Shown in pieces: positions 9,646 through 18,333 of a stretch of 32,975 nucleotides of DNA. The notes under the pieces were generated by a model. The model worked only from the letters and a program-made list of their open reading frames with translations, did no database searches and was not told the DNA's origin. Position 1 is the stretch's first letter. Each line of letters begins with the position of its first letter. A program made the position numbers and the translations under genes. Source of the stretch: JAHJCW01 sp965369995 (GTDB taxonomy: Bacteria > Fidelibacterota > Marinisomatia > Marinisomatales > JAHJCW01); assembly GCA_965369995.1 (NCBI GenBank), contig CBDURO010000017.1, forward strand, positions 1 to 32,975, given 5' to 3'.

Positions 9646-9851
9646 TTTCTATTTTATAGATAGATATGGATGAGGTTTATTACAGATTGAACATTTTACC
9701 ATATTAGATATTAACACTCATAATTTCGTAAAAAAACAATTATGCGAAATCTTAATTGGGTACATATTCTAACAAATTCATGAGTAATATTATATACACT
9801 CGCATTAAAACTCAGAATTTCAATTCAATTGATTCAATATGATCCAAAGTT

Positions 9852-9877
9852 TTCCCATCCTAATCGTAGGAGGGGAA
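9852..9877 (-). terminator. hairpin downstream of the endonuclease-family gene
   Basis: TTCCCATCCT (9852-9861) and AGGAGGGGAA (9868-9877) form a stem with nine of ten pairs and a six-base loop. It lies 50 bases after the minus-strand gene ending at 9927. The U-tract on the minus strand is weak, so it may be an RNA-stabilising hairpin rather than a terminator. I see no gene in the 281 bases between 9645 and 9927. Confidence 0.4.
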
Positions 9878-9926
9878 TAAAGTTCACCAATCGTAGCTTT
9901 AGAGTAGATTGGGGGTAGTACGATAT

Positions 9927-10799
9927 CTAATCGTCATCGGTTTGTGGGATATTGAAAACAGCCCAAACCAACTTATGATCTGAAATTGCAAAGCCTTGAT
10001 CTTCATCTAGACCATAAGGCAACCAAAATGTGTTAACGCCCGCTGAATCTGAATATTCTGTAGTGTAGTTACCTTGAAATATGATATTATCATAAGCCTT
10101 TCCGCCACGAGTGTTGGTTTCTTCATTAATCGTAAAAATGATGTCGGGTATCTGAGCAATGGTATCCATGGTAGTATAACTGTCTGCCGTAACTCCGGGA
10201 GCCTTCCCATTGAAATCTCCAAGTAGTATAATATCATTTTCATTGGGAGTGTTATTCTGAAGATCTATATACGCAGCGTGTAAAGCCGGTATTTCCGTCG
10301 CTACGGCGCTCGGTTTGGTATGAATAGTAAATAGGTAGAAATCGAAGTTCCCTGCTCTGAACATAGCATAATAAGGTTCACGTTCAAATTCATCATTAGG
10401 TTCAATCCCATAACCACCTGTTCCGGAAATAGCATCGATCTTATCATCGTCATAAACAAATAAATATTGTTCAAACACATTTCTTCCAACACGCTTACTG
10501 GCTACCACATTATAATTACTTCCATCCGCATTCATTTTGTTTACTAACTGTTGCGGTAACTGCAATGTAATATCTTTTACCTCTTGAATAGCAATTATAT
10601 CATAGTTCTTAAGTATGTCTATAATTATATCAATCCTTGCCGGATCATTAAATTTTGACTGTCCGATGTTTTTTAGATTCCAACTGGCAATTGTAATGTA
10701 CTGCTCTTGTGGCTTTTGTTTGGGTTTACATTCATTTAAAAACAATAACGAAAGTATTACTACTACAACTACTATAATTATTAGGGCTAGTTTTTTCAT
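9927..10799 (-). CDS. secreted or membrane-anchored endonuclease/exonuclease/phosphatase-family protein
   Basis: This 290-residue protein has the DNase I-like metal-dependent hydrolase fold, which cleaves phosphodiester or phosphate ester bonds. The catalytic series is present: Asn41 in ASWNLKNIG, Glu73 in IAIQEVKD, His160 in FTIHTKPS, Asp195 and Asn197 in LLGDFNG, and Asp274-His275 in AISDHKLVW. The N-terminus has a long hydrophobic segment (residues 4-21), so the enzyme acts outside the cytoplasm. A Cys at position 24 follows LNE, a poor lipobox, so lipid anchoring is uncertain. The substrate could be extracellular DNA, a nucleotide or a lipid phosphate. It ends in the acidic tail TDDD. Confidence 0.85.
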   Translation of the reverse strand: MKKLALIIIVVVVVILSLLFLNECKPKQKPQEQYITIASWNLKNIGQSKFNDPARIDIIIDILKNYDIIAIQEVKDITLQLPQQLVNKMNADGSNYNVVASKRVGRNVFEQYLFVYDDDKIDAISGTGGYGIEPNDEFEREPYYAMFRAGNFDFYLFTIHTKPSAVATEIPALHAAYIDLQNNTPNENDIILLGDFNGKAPGVTADSYTTMDTIAQIPDIIFTINEETNTRGGKAYDNIIFQGNYTTEYSDSAGVNTFWLPYGLDEDQGFAISDHKLVWAVFNIPQTDDD

Positions 10800-10905
10800 C
10801 TAATTAACCTATTCTTGTTAATGAAATAAAGAATAGATAATCTTATTGCTGAGCAGTTACCTACGGTAAAACTTTGGCAACGGTATATTGTACAATTATC
10901 GAACA

Positions 10906-11673
10906 TTATTTCTCAACAAATGGTTTAATGCTTGTTTCCCAACTTTCTTCTGATTTTTCTGTGGCACGAGGACTATACAATATTTTCCTTAATTCTGATT
11001 TCTTTGAAATTAGAATTTTTTCAACGTCGCTCGGAATCCTACTATTTATTGTCGGGAAAAATTGATCTAAATAGCATAAATAACCATAAGAAAATGTTGG
11101 GGCTTGATCCATTATAATTTTACAGTAAGTATCATTGAACACGCATCCGGTATAAACTTTCCCTTCTGTAGGAGATTCATAATTTACTCTCGTACCTATG
11201 GTTATTACTCCTCCATGTGCAAAATTAGAAAATATTGAGTATATCTTTTCGTAAAATTCTGGTGCTACTTCATCAAACATTTTTTTAAAAGTAATTCTAT
11301 CCTTTGATCTTTTTGCTGTATAATGTCTTTTAACGTCATCTTTATGATTGGAAAAATATCTTAGACAAGCAAATCCTTCAACAATGTGTCTTAATAATAT
11401 TATTGACTCAAGGTAAAATCCATGTGACCATAAATTTCGTATGTTATAAAGTGTATATGGCAATCTTAGGTAAGTCGAATTTGCAATATTTAAAAAAGCT
11501 CCTTCATCTGATTCCAGGTCAGTGGTTTCATTGAGGAAATGACTAAGGTAAAAAAACAAATCAATTAATTCGGTTAATATATCATGACCCTTCCCCCATT
11601 TATGTAGGGTCTCGCTATAGACTTGATTTTGCGTTTTCTCAATCCAATTTATATCTATTAATTTATCATTCAT
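10906..11673 (-). CDS. DUF5677-like protein of unknown function
   Basis: This 255-residue protein is mostly alpha-helical, without signal peptide or clear membrane helices. The central stretch ESIILLRHIVEGFACLRYF (about 89-107) followed by KDRITFKKMFDEVAP and IFSNFAHGG resembles DUF5677/DUF6988-type proteins, in which an Arg-x3-Glu and a later His are conserved. Such genes are often found in accessory regions and near defence or mobile elements, but no such neighbour is recognisable here. No function is assigned. Confidence 0.6.
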   Translation of the reverse strand: MNDKLIDINWIEKTQNQVYSETLHKWGKGHDILTELIDLFFYLSHFLNETTDLESDEGAFLNIANSTYLRLPYTLYNIRNLWSHGFYLESIILLRHIVEGFACLRYFSNHKDDVKRHYTAKRSKDRITFKKMFDEVAPEFYEKIYSIFSNFAHGGVITIGTRVNYESPTEGKVYTGCVFNDTYCKIIMDQAPTFSYGYLCYLDQFFPTINSRIPSDVEKILISKKSELRKILYSPRATEKSEESWETSIKPFVEK

Positions 11674-11847
11674 TTTTAATTATCCAATATTTGATCCATT
11701 AAATTTCAGGTAGAATTATAGAATAAATTTACATATAGTTTAGGGAATGTGTCTATTTTGTGTCTAATTAATAACATTATAATTTAAATTAAATATATTC
11801 CTAACTTTACCGAATTATTATAAACTCAAATCTGTTGGAACTTAAAT

Positions 11848-13305
11848 ATGAGACCTACAATTAATTTCTTAAATAAATCCTTGCTTGAGCAAATCATTGA
11901 AGAAGCCATCACAATTTTAACTGAGCTCGGAGTAGAAATTCAGAATAAGGCAGTAATTGATCTACTAAGCAGTCATGGAGCTAAGGTTGATAGTAGTAAA
12001 TCAAGGGTTTATATAACTCAGGATTTAATAGATAAAGCGCTAAAAACTGCTCCAAGCGCTTTTAAACTCTTTGATATTTATGGGAAGGAGACTAATGACT
12101 TTAGCGGTACAAATATCCATTTTACACCGGGGTCAGCGGCATTATACATTCTTGATTATGAAACAAATCGCAGTCGGAAACCACTTACAAAAGATTATAT
12201 TGATTTTGTGAAAGTGGTCGACCAACTTAACAATATCGCCTCACAGAGCACTGCAATGATCCCTTCCGATGTCAATGAACAAATATCTGACAGCTATCGC
12301 TTATTCTTAAGTTTATTATATGGTAAAAAGCCGGTGGTAACGGGTACGTTTACGATCGATTCTTTTGAAGTGATGAAAAATATGCAGCTTGCAGTAAGGG
12401 GATCAGCGGAGCAGTTAAAAGAAAAACCGCTTACCGTATTTTCTTGTTGTCCTACCTCTCCCCTCAAGTGGAGTGATGTCACTTCTCAAAATGTGATCGA
12501 TTGCGGAAAATATAGTATTCCGGTGGAATTCATTGCTATGCCTCTCAGCGGATTTATGGCTCCCGTTACGTTAACCGGTACTTTAGTCCAGCACACAGCC
12601 GAAACGCTTAGCGGCGTTGTGATTAGTCAGTTGTCATCTCCCGGTGCCCCGATGCTGTATGGTGGCTCGCCGGCTGTCTTTGACATTAAATACGAAACTA
12701 CGCCGATGGGTGCCATCGAAACAATGATGATCGATTGCGCCTATAATGAAATCGGTAAATACTTTGGCATACCAACTCAAGCTTATATTTCGCTCAGCGA
12801 TGCCAAACACCTTGATTCGCAAGCCGGTTTAGAAAGTGGAATTGGGGCGACCTTAGCTGCACTTTCCGGTATTAATAATATTTCCGGTCCCGGTATGTTA
12901 GATTTTGAAAGTTGTCAAAGTATTGAGAAATTAATTATCGATAATGAAATATGTGGAATGACTTTGCGATTAGCCCAAGGCATTGAACCAAAAGAAGATT
13001 TTCCATCATTACCGCATTTCAAGGAACTTTTACAAGAAGGACATTTATTAATTTCTGATCACACTTTGAAATATCTCAATGATGAACATTACATGCCGGG
13101 TAAAGTTATAAATAGAGCTAATTTGGCGCGTTGGCAAGCAGAAGGTGAAACAACAATCAATGAAGTAGCTCACGCTGAAGTAGAAACTTTAATTAGCACT
13201 TATCAGCCAACTACACTTTCTGAAGATGTTAAAAATGAATTGGTGCAATTGATGGAATCGGAAGCCAAGAAGTATGGTCAGGATGGGTTACCAAAGAGAG
13301 ACTAA
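11848..13305 (+). CDS. MttB-superfamily (non-pyrrolysine) methylamine/betaine:corrinoid methyltransferase
   Basis: This 485-residue enzyme belongs to the trimethylamine methyltransferase (MttB) superfamily, TIM-barrel enzymes that move a methyl group from a tertiary or quaternary amine to Co(I) of a corrinoid protein. Family stretches include ILTELGVEIQNKAVIDLL near the N-terminus, IHFTPGSAALYILDYETN and TPMGAIETMMIDCAYNEIGK. The reading frame has no internal UAG, so it lacks the pyrrolysine of archaeal MttB and resembles the MtgB (glycine betaine), MtpB (proline betaine), MtcB (carnitine) and MtyB (gamma-butyrobetaine) group. The exact substrate cannot be told. It opens a four-gene operon with corrinoid-protein, reactivation and homocysteine-methyltransferase genes; its TAA stop shares one base with the next ATG. 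Confidence 0.9.
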   Translation: MRPTINFLNKSLLEQIIEEAITILTELGVEIQNKAVIDLLSSHGAKVDSSKSRVYITQDLIDKALKTAPSAFKLFDIYGKETNDFSGTNIHFTPGSAALYILDYETNRSRKPLTKDYIDFVKVVDQLNNIASQSTAMIPSDVNEQISDSYRLFLSLLYGKKPVVTGTFTIDSFEVMKNMQLAVRGSAEQLKEKPLTVFSCCPTSPLKWSDVTSQNVIDCGKYSIPVEFIAMPLSGFMAPVTLTGTLVQHTAETLSGVVISQLSSPGAPMLYGGSPAVFDIKYETTPMGAIETMMIDCAYNEIGKYFGIPTQAYISLSDAKHLDSQAGLESGIGATLAALSGINNISGPGMLDFESCQSIEKLIIDNEICGMTLRLAQGIEPKEDFPSLPHFKELLQEGHLLISDHTLKYLNDEHYMPGKVINRANLARWQAEGETTINEVAHAEVETLISTYQPTTLSEDVKNELVQLMESEAKKYGQDGLPKRD

Positions 13306-14000
13306 TGCCCGAAATCATTAATCTATTGATTAGCGAAGTTCTACCATCAAAAGAAGATGTTCTAAAATTTCAGGACGTTAAAAATATCGATGATGTTTCA
13401 GATATTTTGATTGATAGCTTGGAATTATCAATAACGCTGTTAAAGGAAAAATCAAAGCCCATCGCCATTATTAAAGAATGTTCAAAATCAGATTTTGCGG
13501 ATATTTATTTGGGAGAAGGAAACAATGCTGCTGATAGTCCTCTACCCTATATTATCAAAAAAGCTGAAATACTTCATTTTTTCGCTGTGACAATTGGAGA
13601 GAACATTACTGAAGAAATAAAAAAACATTTTGATCAAAATGAATTTCCGATTGGTTCATTCATCGATAGCGGAGCATCGCTTACAGCGGATAATATAGTT
13701 GGAATATTAGAAAACCGAGTACAGGGAGCATTTCATAACCGCTCGAGTACTTTAGCATACAGCCCGGGATACTGCGGTTGGCATGTAAGCGGACAAAAAA
13801 AATTATTCCAATTTTTGAAACCGGATAAAATTGGCATAACATTGAATGATAGTTGTTTGATGACACCCTTGAAGTCGGTTTCAGGCGTGTTAGTTTCCGG
13901 TTCAAGCGATATCCATATTTTTGACAACAATTATTCCTTTTGCGAAGAATGCACTACTTACTCTTGCATAATCAGGATGAAATCAATAACTAAAGCTTAA
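13305..14000 (+). CDS. stand-alone MetH activation-domain-like (corrinoid reactivation) protein
   Basis: This 231-residue protein matches the S-adenosylmethionine-binding activation domain of cobalamin-dependent methionine synthase, which remethylates accidentally oxidised cob(II)alamin using a reductant and SAM. The key block AYSPGYCGWHVSGQKKLF (residues 151-168) corresponds to the family's R/Y-x-SPGY motif, and the later MTPLKSVSGVLV (186-197) to the conserved P-x-KSVSG segment. A C-terminal cysteine cluster at Cys213, Cys216 and Cys221 is an addition relative to the MetH domain and could bind a metal or cluster. The start overlaps the methyltransferase stop by one base, which strongly implies translational coupling. 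The likely client is the corrinoid protein encoded next. Confidence 0.86.
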   Translation: MPEIINLLISEVLPSKEDVLKFQDVKNIDDVSDILIDSLELSITLLKEKSKPIAIIKECSKSDFADIYLGEGNNAADSPLPYIIKKAEILHFFAVTIGENITEEIKKHFDQNEFPIGSFIDSGASLTADNIVGILENRVQGAFHNRSSTLAYSPGYCGWHVSGQKKLFQFLKPDKIGITLNDSCLMTPLKSVSGVLVSGSSDIHIFDNNYSFCEECTTYSCIIRMKSITKA

Positions 14001-14019
14001 ATTAAACAGGTTTTGTATT

Positions 14020-14652
14020 ATGAATGAATTAACTAAAATGGCCAAGGCGTTACAAGTTGGCGACGATAAAGTAGTTTATGAGAATACTCAAAAGGCAATT
14101 GAGCAGGGTATTCCCGCCAAAACGATCCTGGATGACGGACTAATTGCCGGAATGAATGTGATCAGCGAAAAATTCCGCAAACATGAAATTTTTCTTCCGC
14201 ATGTACTGCTTGCCGCTAAAGCGATGTACGCCGGTATGGATTTACTTAAACCTTTATTCATTAAAGATAAAATTCCATCAAGAGGAAAAATTGTGATTGG
14301 CACGGTACAGGGTGATCTGCATGATATTGGAAAAAATTTAGTCGGAATCATGTTAAAGGGTGCCGGATTTGATGTTATAGATTTAGGCAAAGATGTATCC
14401 GCAGAAAATTTTGTAGATACAGCTGAAAAAGAAAATGCGAATGTTATTGGTATGTCGGCTTTGTTAACCACCACACAGCCGGTTATGAAAAAAGTAGTTG
14501 AAAAGTTAAAAGAGAAAGGATTAGATAATAAAATCAAGACTATTGTCGGTGGTGCACCCTTATCATCAGAATACGCAGATTTAATTGGTGCAGATGCCTA
14601 TTCTTATGACGCTGCCAATGCAGTAGTTAGTGTTAGTGAATTAGTTAAATGA
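14020..14652 (+). CDS. corrinoid (B12-binding) methyl-carrier protein, MttC/MtbC-like
   Basis: This 210-residue protein carries the methyl group on the cobalt of a corrinoid. The N-terminal four-helix cap domain (about 1-85, including FLPHVLLAAKAMYAGMDLL) is followed by a Rossmann-like B12 domain. The cobalt-ligating motif DLHDIG is complete (Asp99, His101, Gly104), and the nucleotide-loop segments MSALLTTT (about 144-151) and VGGAPLSSE (about 176-184) are present. It sits 19 bases after the reactivation gene and its TGA overlaps the next ATG by four bases. It would accept methyl from the MttB-like enzyme and hand it to the homocysteine methyltransferase. Confidence 0.94.
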   Translation: MNELTKMAKALQVGDDKVVYENTQKAIEQGIPAKTILDDGLIAGMNVISEKFRKHEIFLPHVLLAAKAMYAGMDLLKPLFIKDKIPSRGKIVIGTVQGDLHDIGKNLVGIMLKGAGFDVIDLGKDVSAENFVDTAEKENANVIGMSALLTTTQPVMKKVVEKLKEKGLDNKIKTIVGGAPLSSEYADLIGADAYSYDAANAVVSVSELVK

Positions 14653-15536
14653 TCAATTTCTTTGAAAGACTTAAACAAGAAAAAGTTCTCGTTTCAGATG
14701 GAGCCATCGGCTCCTTATTATTTGAAAAAGGATTAAACCCCGGAGATTGCCCCGAACGTTTTAATCTTGAAAGACCTGAAATACTCGCCGAAATAGCTCA
14801 AGCTTACCTCCAAGCCGGCGCTGATATAATACAAACCAATACTTTCGGTGCCTCACCATTGAAATTATCTGATCACAATCTCGATGATAAAACTGAAGAG
14901 ATCAATCAAAAGGCGGTTGAAATTGTTAAGCAGGTTGTTGATTCAAAAGCACTTGTATACGGATCAGTAGGACCTACCGGAAAAATGCTACTTCCGTATG
15001 GAGACATCGAACCGGCTGCGATGAAGGACAATTATAAAAGACAAATTGACACATTAATTGAATCAGGTGCCGATTTGCTCTGCATCGAAACAATGACTGA
15101 TCTAAACGAAGCTGTAATTGCCGTACAATCCGCTCGAGAAATATCTCAAGACATTCCAATTATTGCAACAATGACATTTGACATAATACCTCAAGGCTGT
15201 GTAACTATTATGGGAAATAGTGTAACAGATGTCTGCGCTAAATTGGAAGAAGCCAGTGCAAATGTAATTGGTTCAAATTGTGGTAATGGTACAAAAAATA
15301 TGATTACTATCGCCAAAGAATTCCTTACTAATACCCAATTACCAATTATTATTCAATCCAATGCCGGAATTCCAATTATTATTGATGATCAGGTCGTCTA
15401 TCAAGAAACTCCTGAAGAATTTGCGGATTTTACAAAAATATTACTTGAATTGGGTGTGTCAATTATTGGCGGTTGTTGTGGTACTACCCCTGATCACATC
15501 AGTGCCATTAGAGAAATCGTAGATGCTCATAAGTAG
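14649..15536 (+). CDS. homocysteine S-methyltransferase (MetH N-terminal-domain type)
   Basis: This 295-residue TIM-barrel enzyme corresponds to the homocysteine-binding module of cobalamin-dependent methionine synthase. The zinc ligands are all visible: Cys211 in GSNCGNG and the adjacent pair Cys276-Cys277 in GGCCGTTPDHI. The N-terminal DGAIGSLLFEKGLNPGDCPE and the IQTNTFGAS block are typical. It lacks the folate-binding domain of MetH, so in this operon the methyl donor is probably the corrinoid protein loaded by the MttB-like enzyme, giving methionine. Start ATG 14649 overlaps the corrinoid gene stop in an ATGA arrangement. The stop is TAG, used normally. Confidence 0.92.
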   Translation: MINFFERLKQEKVLVSDGAIGSLLFEKGLNPGDCPERFNLERPEILAEIAQAYLQAGADIIQTNTFGASPLKLSDHNLDDKTEEINQKAVEIVKQVVDSKALVYGSVGPTGKMLLPYGDIEPAAMKDNYKRQIDTLIESGADLLCIETMTDLNEAVIAVQSAREISQDIPIIATMTFDIIPQGCVTIMGNSVTDVCAKLEEASANVIGSNCGNGTKNMITIAKEFLTNTQLPIIIQSNAGIPIIIDDQVVYQETPEEFADFTKILLELGVSIIGGCCGTTPDHISAIREIVDAHK

Positions 15537-15655
15537 TTTATTTACCATTCCTAATAGCAAATGTTTTACATTGTATTAAATATTTAACACTATTCCGTTG
15601 CCTTTGATTTTAAAAAGAACTTACTTTTCTATGTCAATCCAAGGACTTTGAAAAC

Positions 15656-16924
15656 ATGGCACATCATATAAATCATTCTGCCTATAATAAATTAGTTGAA
15701 AGATTAAATAGATTTCCACAAGGTGTTCCTCCGTCAGAGTTGTTAACGAAAATATTAAAAATACTATTTTCTGAACGAGAGGCAGGGTTAGTGTCTTTAA
15801 TGCCAATTAAACCGTTCACGGCTCAAAAAGCTAGTAAAATCTGGAAAATGGATATAACTAGCACTAAAAATATATTGGATAAACTTGCTCAACGCGCATT
15901 ATTGGTTGATATTGAACGAAATGGTAAAACAACTTATACTCTGCCACCACCAATGGCGGGATTCTTCGAATTCTCTTTAATGCGCGTACGTGACGATATA
16001 GATCAAAAAGTATTAAGCGAATTATTTTATCAGTATATTAATATTGAAGATGATTTTGTAAAAGCACTTTTTACCGAGGGTAACACTCAGCTTGGTCGAG
16101 CATTCATTCATGAACCTGTTATTTCTGAGGAAAATGCACTACAAGTACTTGACTATGAGAGAGCTACTAATGTGATTGAAACAGCCAATCATATGGGTGT
16201 GAGTATGTGTTACTGCAGACATAAAAAAGAACACTTGAATATGGCTTGTGATGCACCAATGAATATTTGTATGACTTTTAATACAACAGCAGCATCTCTA
16301 ATTAAACATGGTCATGCACGTAAAGTCGATAAAGTTGAAGGACTTGATTTATTACAAGAAGCATATGATAACAATCTTGTTCAATTCGGAGAGAATGTAC
16401 AAAAAAGGGTTAGTTTTATATGTAACTGCTGCGGATGTTGCTGTGAAGCAATGATCGCGGCGCGACGATTTGCAATTATGAATCCAGTACATACGACTAA
16501 TTTTTTACCTTTAGTTGATGAAAGCAATTGCAACGGTTGCGGTAAATGCGTAAATGTTTGTCCTGTTGAAGCAATGACTCTCGTATCAGCCAACAATCAT
16601 AATAAACCTAAAATGAAAATGGCTCGATTAAATGAGGATATATGTCTAGGGTGTGGATTGTGTGTAAAAGCTTGTGATAAAGATACTATTACACTTAAAT
16701 CTCGTGAAAAACGTGTAATCACACCTACTACCGGTGTTCAAAAAGCAGTAATTATGGCTATTGAGCGCGGAAAACTACAGAATTTGATATTTGATAATAG
16801 AGTTTTGTGGAGCCATCGTGCCTTGTCAGCAGTATTTGGAGCAGTTCTAAAATTGTCACCGGTAAAAAAGGCACTTGCGAAACAACAATTAAAATCTGCT
16901 TACGTTGAAACTGTCATTCATTAA
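15656..16924 (+). CDS. multi-cluster 4Fe-4S ferredoxin-like protein with N-terminal winged-helix region
   Basis: This 422-residue protein begins with a helical, DNA-binding-like region (about 50-95, AQKASKIWKMDITSTKNILD). Then come cysteine groups: Cys185, Cys187, Cys198 and Cys205; a dense FICNCCGCCCEA at Cys256-Cys263; and two classical 4Fe-4S motifs, CNGCGKCVNVC (292-302) followed by P, and CLGCGLCVKAC (330-340). It is therefore a cytoplasmic electron carrier with at least two clusters. The second motif lacks the usual Pro after the last Cys. It follows the corrinoid methyltransferase operon after 119 bases on the same strand, which makes it a candidate low-potential reductant for corrinoid reactivation. 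That link is inference; the family also occurs in other settings. Confidence 0.82.
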   Translation: MAHHINHSAYNKLVERLNRFPQGVPPSELLTKILKILFSEREAGLVSLMPIKPFTAQKASKIWKMDITSTKNILDKLAQRALLVDIERNGKTTYTLPPPMAGFFEFSLMRVRDDIDQKVLSELFYQYINIEDDFVKALFTEGNTQLGRAFIHEPVISEENALQVLDYERATNVIETANHMGVSMCYCRHKKEHLNMACDAPMNICMTFNTTAASLIKHGHARKVDKVEGLDLLQEAYDNNLVQFGENVQKRVSFICNCCGCCCEAMIAARRFAIMNPVHTTNFLPLVDESNCNGCGKCVNVCPVEAMTLVSANNHNKPKMKMARLNEDICLGCGLCVKACDKDTITLKSREKRVITPTTGVQKAVIMAIERGKLQNLIFDNRVLWSHRALSAVFGAVLKLSPVKKALAKQQLKSAYVETVIH

Positions 16925-17013
16925 AATATAAAATAGGTCTCACTTTTTTCATTTTAGCGCTATATTGTAAGGACAGTGTTTTTCGAAGAATAATTTGAAA
17001 ATAAGCGATCTGA

Positions 17014-17604
17014 TCAATTATTTTCTATTTTCAACAATTCCTCTGCTTTCTTTAAATCTTCCTGATAATTAATATTCAAGAATTGTTCTTCGTCTTCTAT
17101 TGGAATTGTGACTTTTACTACTTCAATTTGTTTTAATAATTTCATCAACGAATAGTCACCTTTACCAATTGCAGCGTTAAATTTCTTCAAAACACTTTTA
17201 TGATAAAAAGCGCATAAAGGTCGAAGATCATCATCCACGATTGGTAATACAACATGCGTGTTTGATTTAATATTATCATACAGTTCATTGATAATACTTG
17301 CTTCAACTAAAGGTAGATCGCAAGCAATTACAAATATCCATTCTTTTTGATTATGTTCAAGCGCAGTCACAATTCCATTTAATGGACATTGAACAGGTTT
17401 AATATCTTGTATAAAATTAAAATCAGGAAAATAGTTTTTCTTACCCACGACATAAACATTATTAAAAATTAAACTTAGCTTTTGATGAATGATTTCTGTA
17501 AGTGTTTTTCCGTTTAATTGAACAAGACTCTTATCCGTATGCAATCGGCGGCTTTGACCACCGGTAAAGATATAAGCATTGATATCAGATAATGAAATAA
17601 TCAT
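17014..17604 (-). CDS. mobA: molybdenum cofactor guanylyltransferase MobA
   Basis: This 196-residue nucleotidyltransferase would couple GMP to molybdopterin to make the guanine-dinucleotide cofactor. The nucleotide-binding loop is AYIFTGGQSRRLHTDKSLV, followed by CPLNGIVTAL, the metal-binding ACDLPLV, the substrate block RPLCAFYHKS and the C-terminal FLNINYQEDL, all in MobA order. The frame is open to 17667, but the ATG at 17604 overlaps the upstream gene's TGA in an ATGA arrangement, so this shorter start is chosen. The gene is translationally coupled to a small membrane protein. The related CobY/MocA nucleotidyltransferases are alternatives, but the C-terminal blocks favour MobA. Confidence 0.83.
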   Translation of the reverse strand: MIISLSDINAYIFTGGQSRRLHTDKSLVQLNGKTLTEIIHQKLSLIFNNVYVVGKKNYFPDFNFIQDIKPVQCPLNGIVTALEHNQKEWIFVIACDLPLVEASIINELYDNIKSNTHVVLPIVDDDLRPLCAFYHKSVLKKFNAAIGKGDYSLMKLLKQIEVVKVTIPIEDEEQFLNINYQEDLKKAEELLKIENN

Positions 17605-18203
17605 TTTATTGAATGTATTATTTGCTCTTTTCTCTCTGTAAAACTTACTAAATACTTTTTTATCCATAAAAAGAGTAATCCGGCTAATACTCCTAAAATA
17701 ATATGAGTAATAAGTAAAATACTACTAATTACATCACGACTCATTACAGAGGAATCTATATCAAATACGCTAACTAACAATTTTTTAAACTTGAGATAGT
17801 GCGCTGACTGGCAAAATATACCCCTTGACAACAAAGGATGGAAAGCGCTGTATAATTCCACTGATATTCCAACTAATATATATGAAAATAAATTCATATT
17901 AAATATTGATAAAATAATTTCCGATAGCAATGCTTCCAATAGTATAGCCATAAAAGCTCCGGTTAATATCATCCCGGATAATAAGTATTCCATAACTGAT
18001 GCTATTATTCCCATTAAGATAATAGAGCCATAAGCAGGTACAAAATATCGACCGATTAAAATTATTAACACTATTATAAAAGGCATTAAAAAGCCAAATA
18101 ATGCAGGTTGGAATGATTTAATAACAGGAGATATCAAGACTTCAATCAATCCCCAAATTATTCCAATCAATAATATCCGTGGAATTTGTTTTTCAAATAT
18201 CAT
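17601..18203 (-). CDS. small integral membrane protein, S-component-like (paralogue of the 22471 gene)
   Basis: This protein of about 200 residues has five or six hydrophobic helices and no signal peptide. It is clearly related to the gene at 22471-23040: both begin with a helix carrying G-x-x-W-G-x-I/F-E (GIIWGLIE here), then share a G-S-x-x-L-M-x-x-I-A block and an L-x-E-x-x-L-x-E-x-I-L-S block. Size and topology resemble substrate-binding S components of ECF vitamin transporters, whose first helix also uses small-residue packing, but I cannot name the family. The ATG at 18203 has a good ribosome site (AAAGGAG), so it is preferred to the ATG 21 bases upstream. It overlaps mobA by ATGA, suggesting a role linked to molybdopterin, molybdenum or a related cofactor. 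Confidence 0.72.
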   Translation of the reverse strand: MIFEKQIPRILLIGIIWGLIEVLISPVIKSFQPALFGFLMPFIIVLIILIGRYFVPAYGSIILMGIIASVMEYLLSGMILTGAFMAILLEALLSEIILSIFNMNLFSYILVGISVELYSAFHPLLSRGIFCQSAHYLKFKKLLVSVFDIDSSVMSRDVISSILLITHIILGVLAGLLFLWIKKYLVSFTERKEQIIHSIK

Positions 18204-18301
18204 TTTAATAGTCTCCTTTACCATATATATGATAATAGGTAATCATTAATTGAATAATATTATATCCAACATGATTACTCGCAAAAAAAACTAATTAATA
18301 A

Positions 18302-18333
18302 AAACCTCCATCCTGTAATTGGAATGGAGGTTT
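18302..18333 (-). terminator. intrinsic terminator for the hydroxylamine-oxidoreductase-family operon
   Basis: AAACCTCCAT and ATGGAGGTTT form a ten-base-pair stem with a 12-base loop. On the minus strand the stem is followed by TTTATTAATT, a usable U-tract. It lies about 190 bases after the octaheme cytochrome gene stop at 18523. The remaining sequence between 18225 and 18522 shows no gene. Confidence 0.65.

Noticed and set aside
11848..13305. Possible pyrrolysine-containing trimethylamine methyltransferase
   Set aside because: There is no in-frame UAG codon in the gene, and UAG serves as a normal stop in neighbouring genes.
17014..17604. CobY-type cobinamide-phosphate guanylyltransferase instead of MobA, which would fit the B12 theme
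   Set aside because: The order and wording of the CPLNG, CDLPL, RPLCAFY and FLNIN blocks match MobA better. It remains an alternative if the membrane partner proves to be corrinoid-specific.
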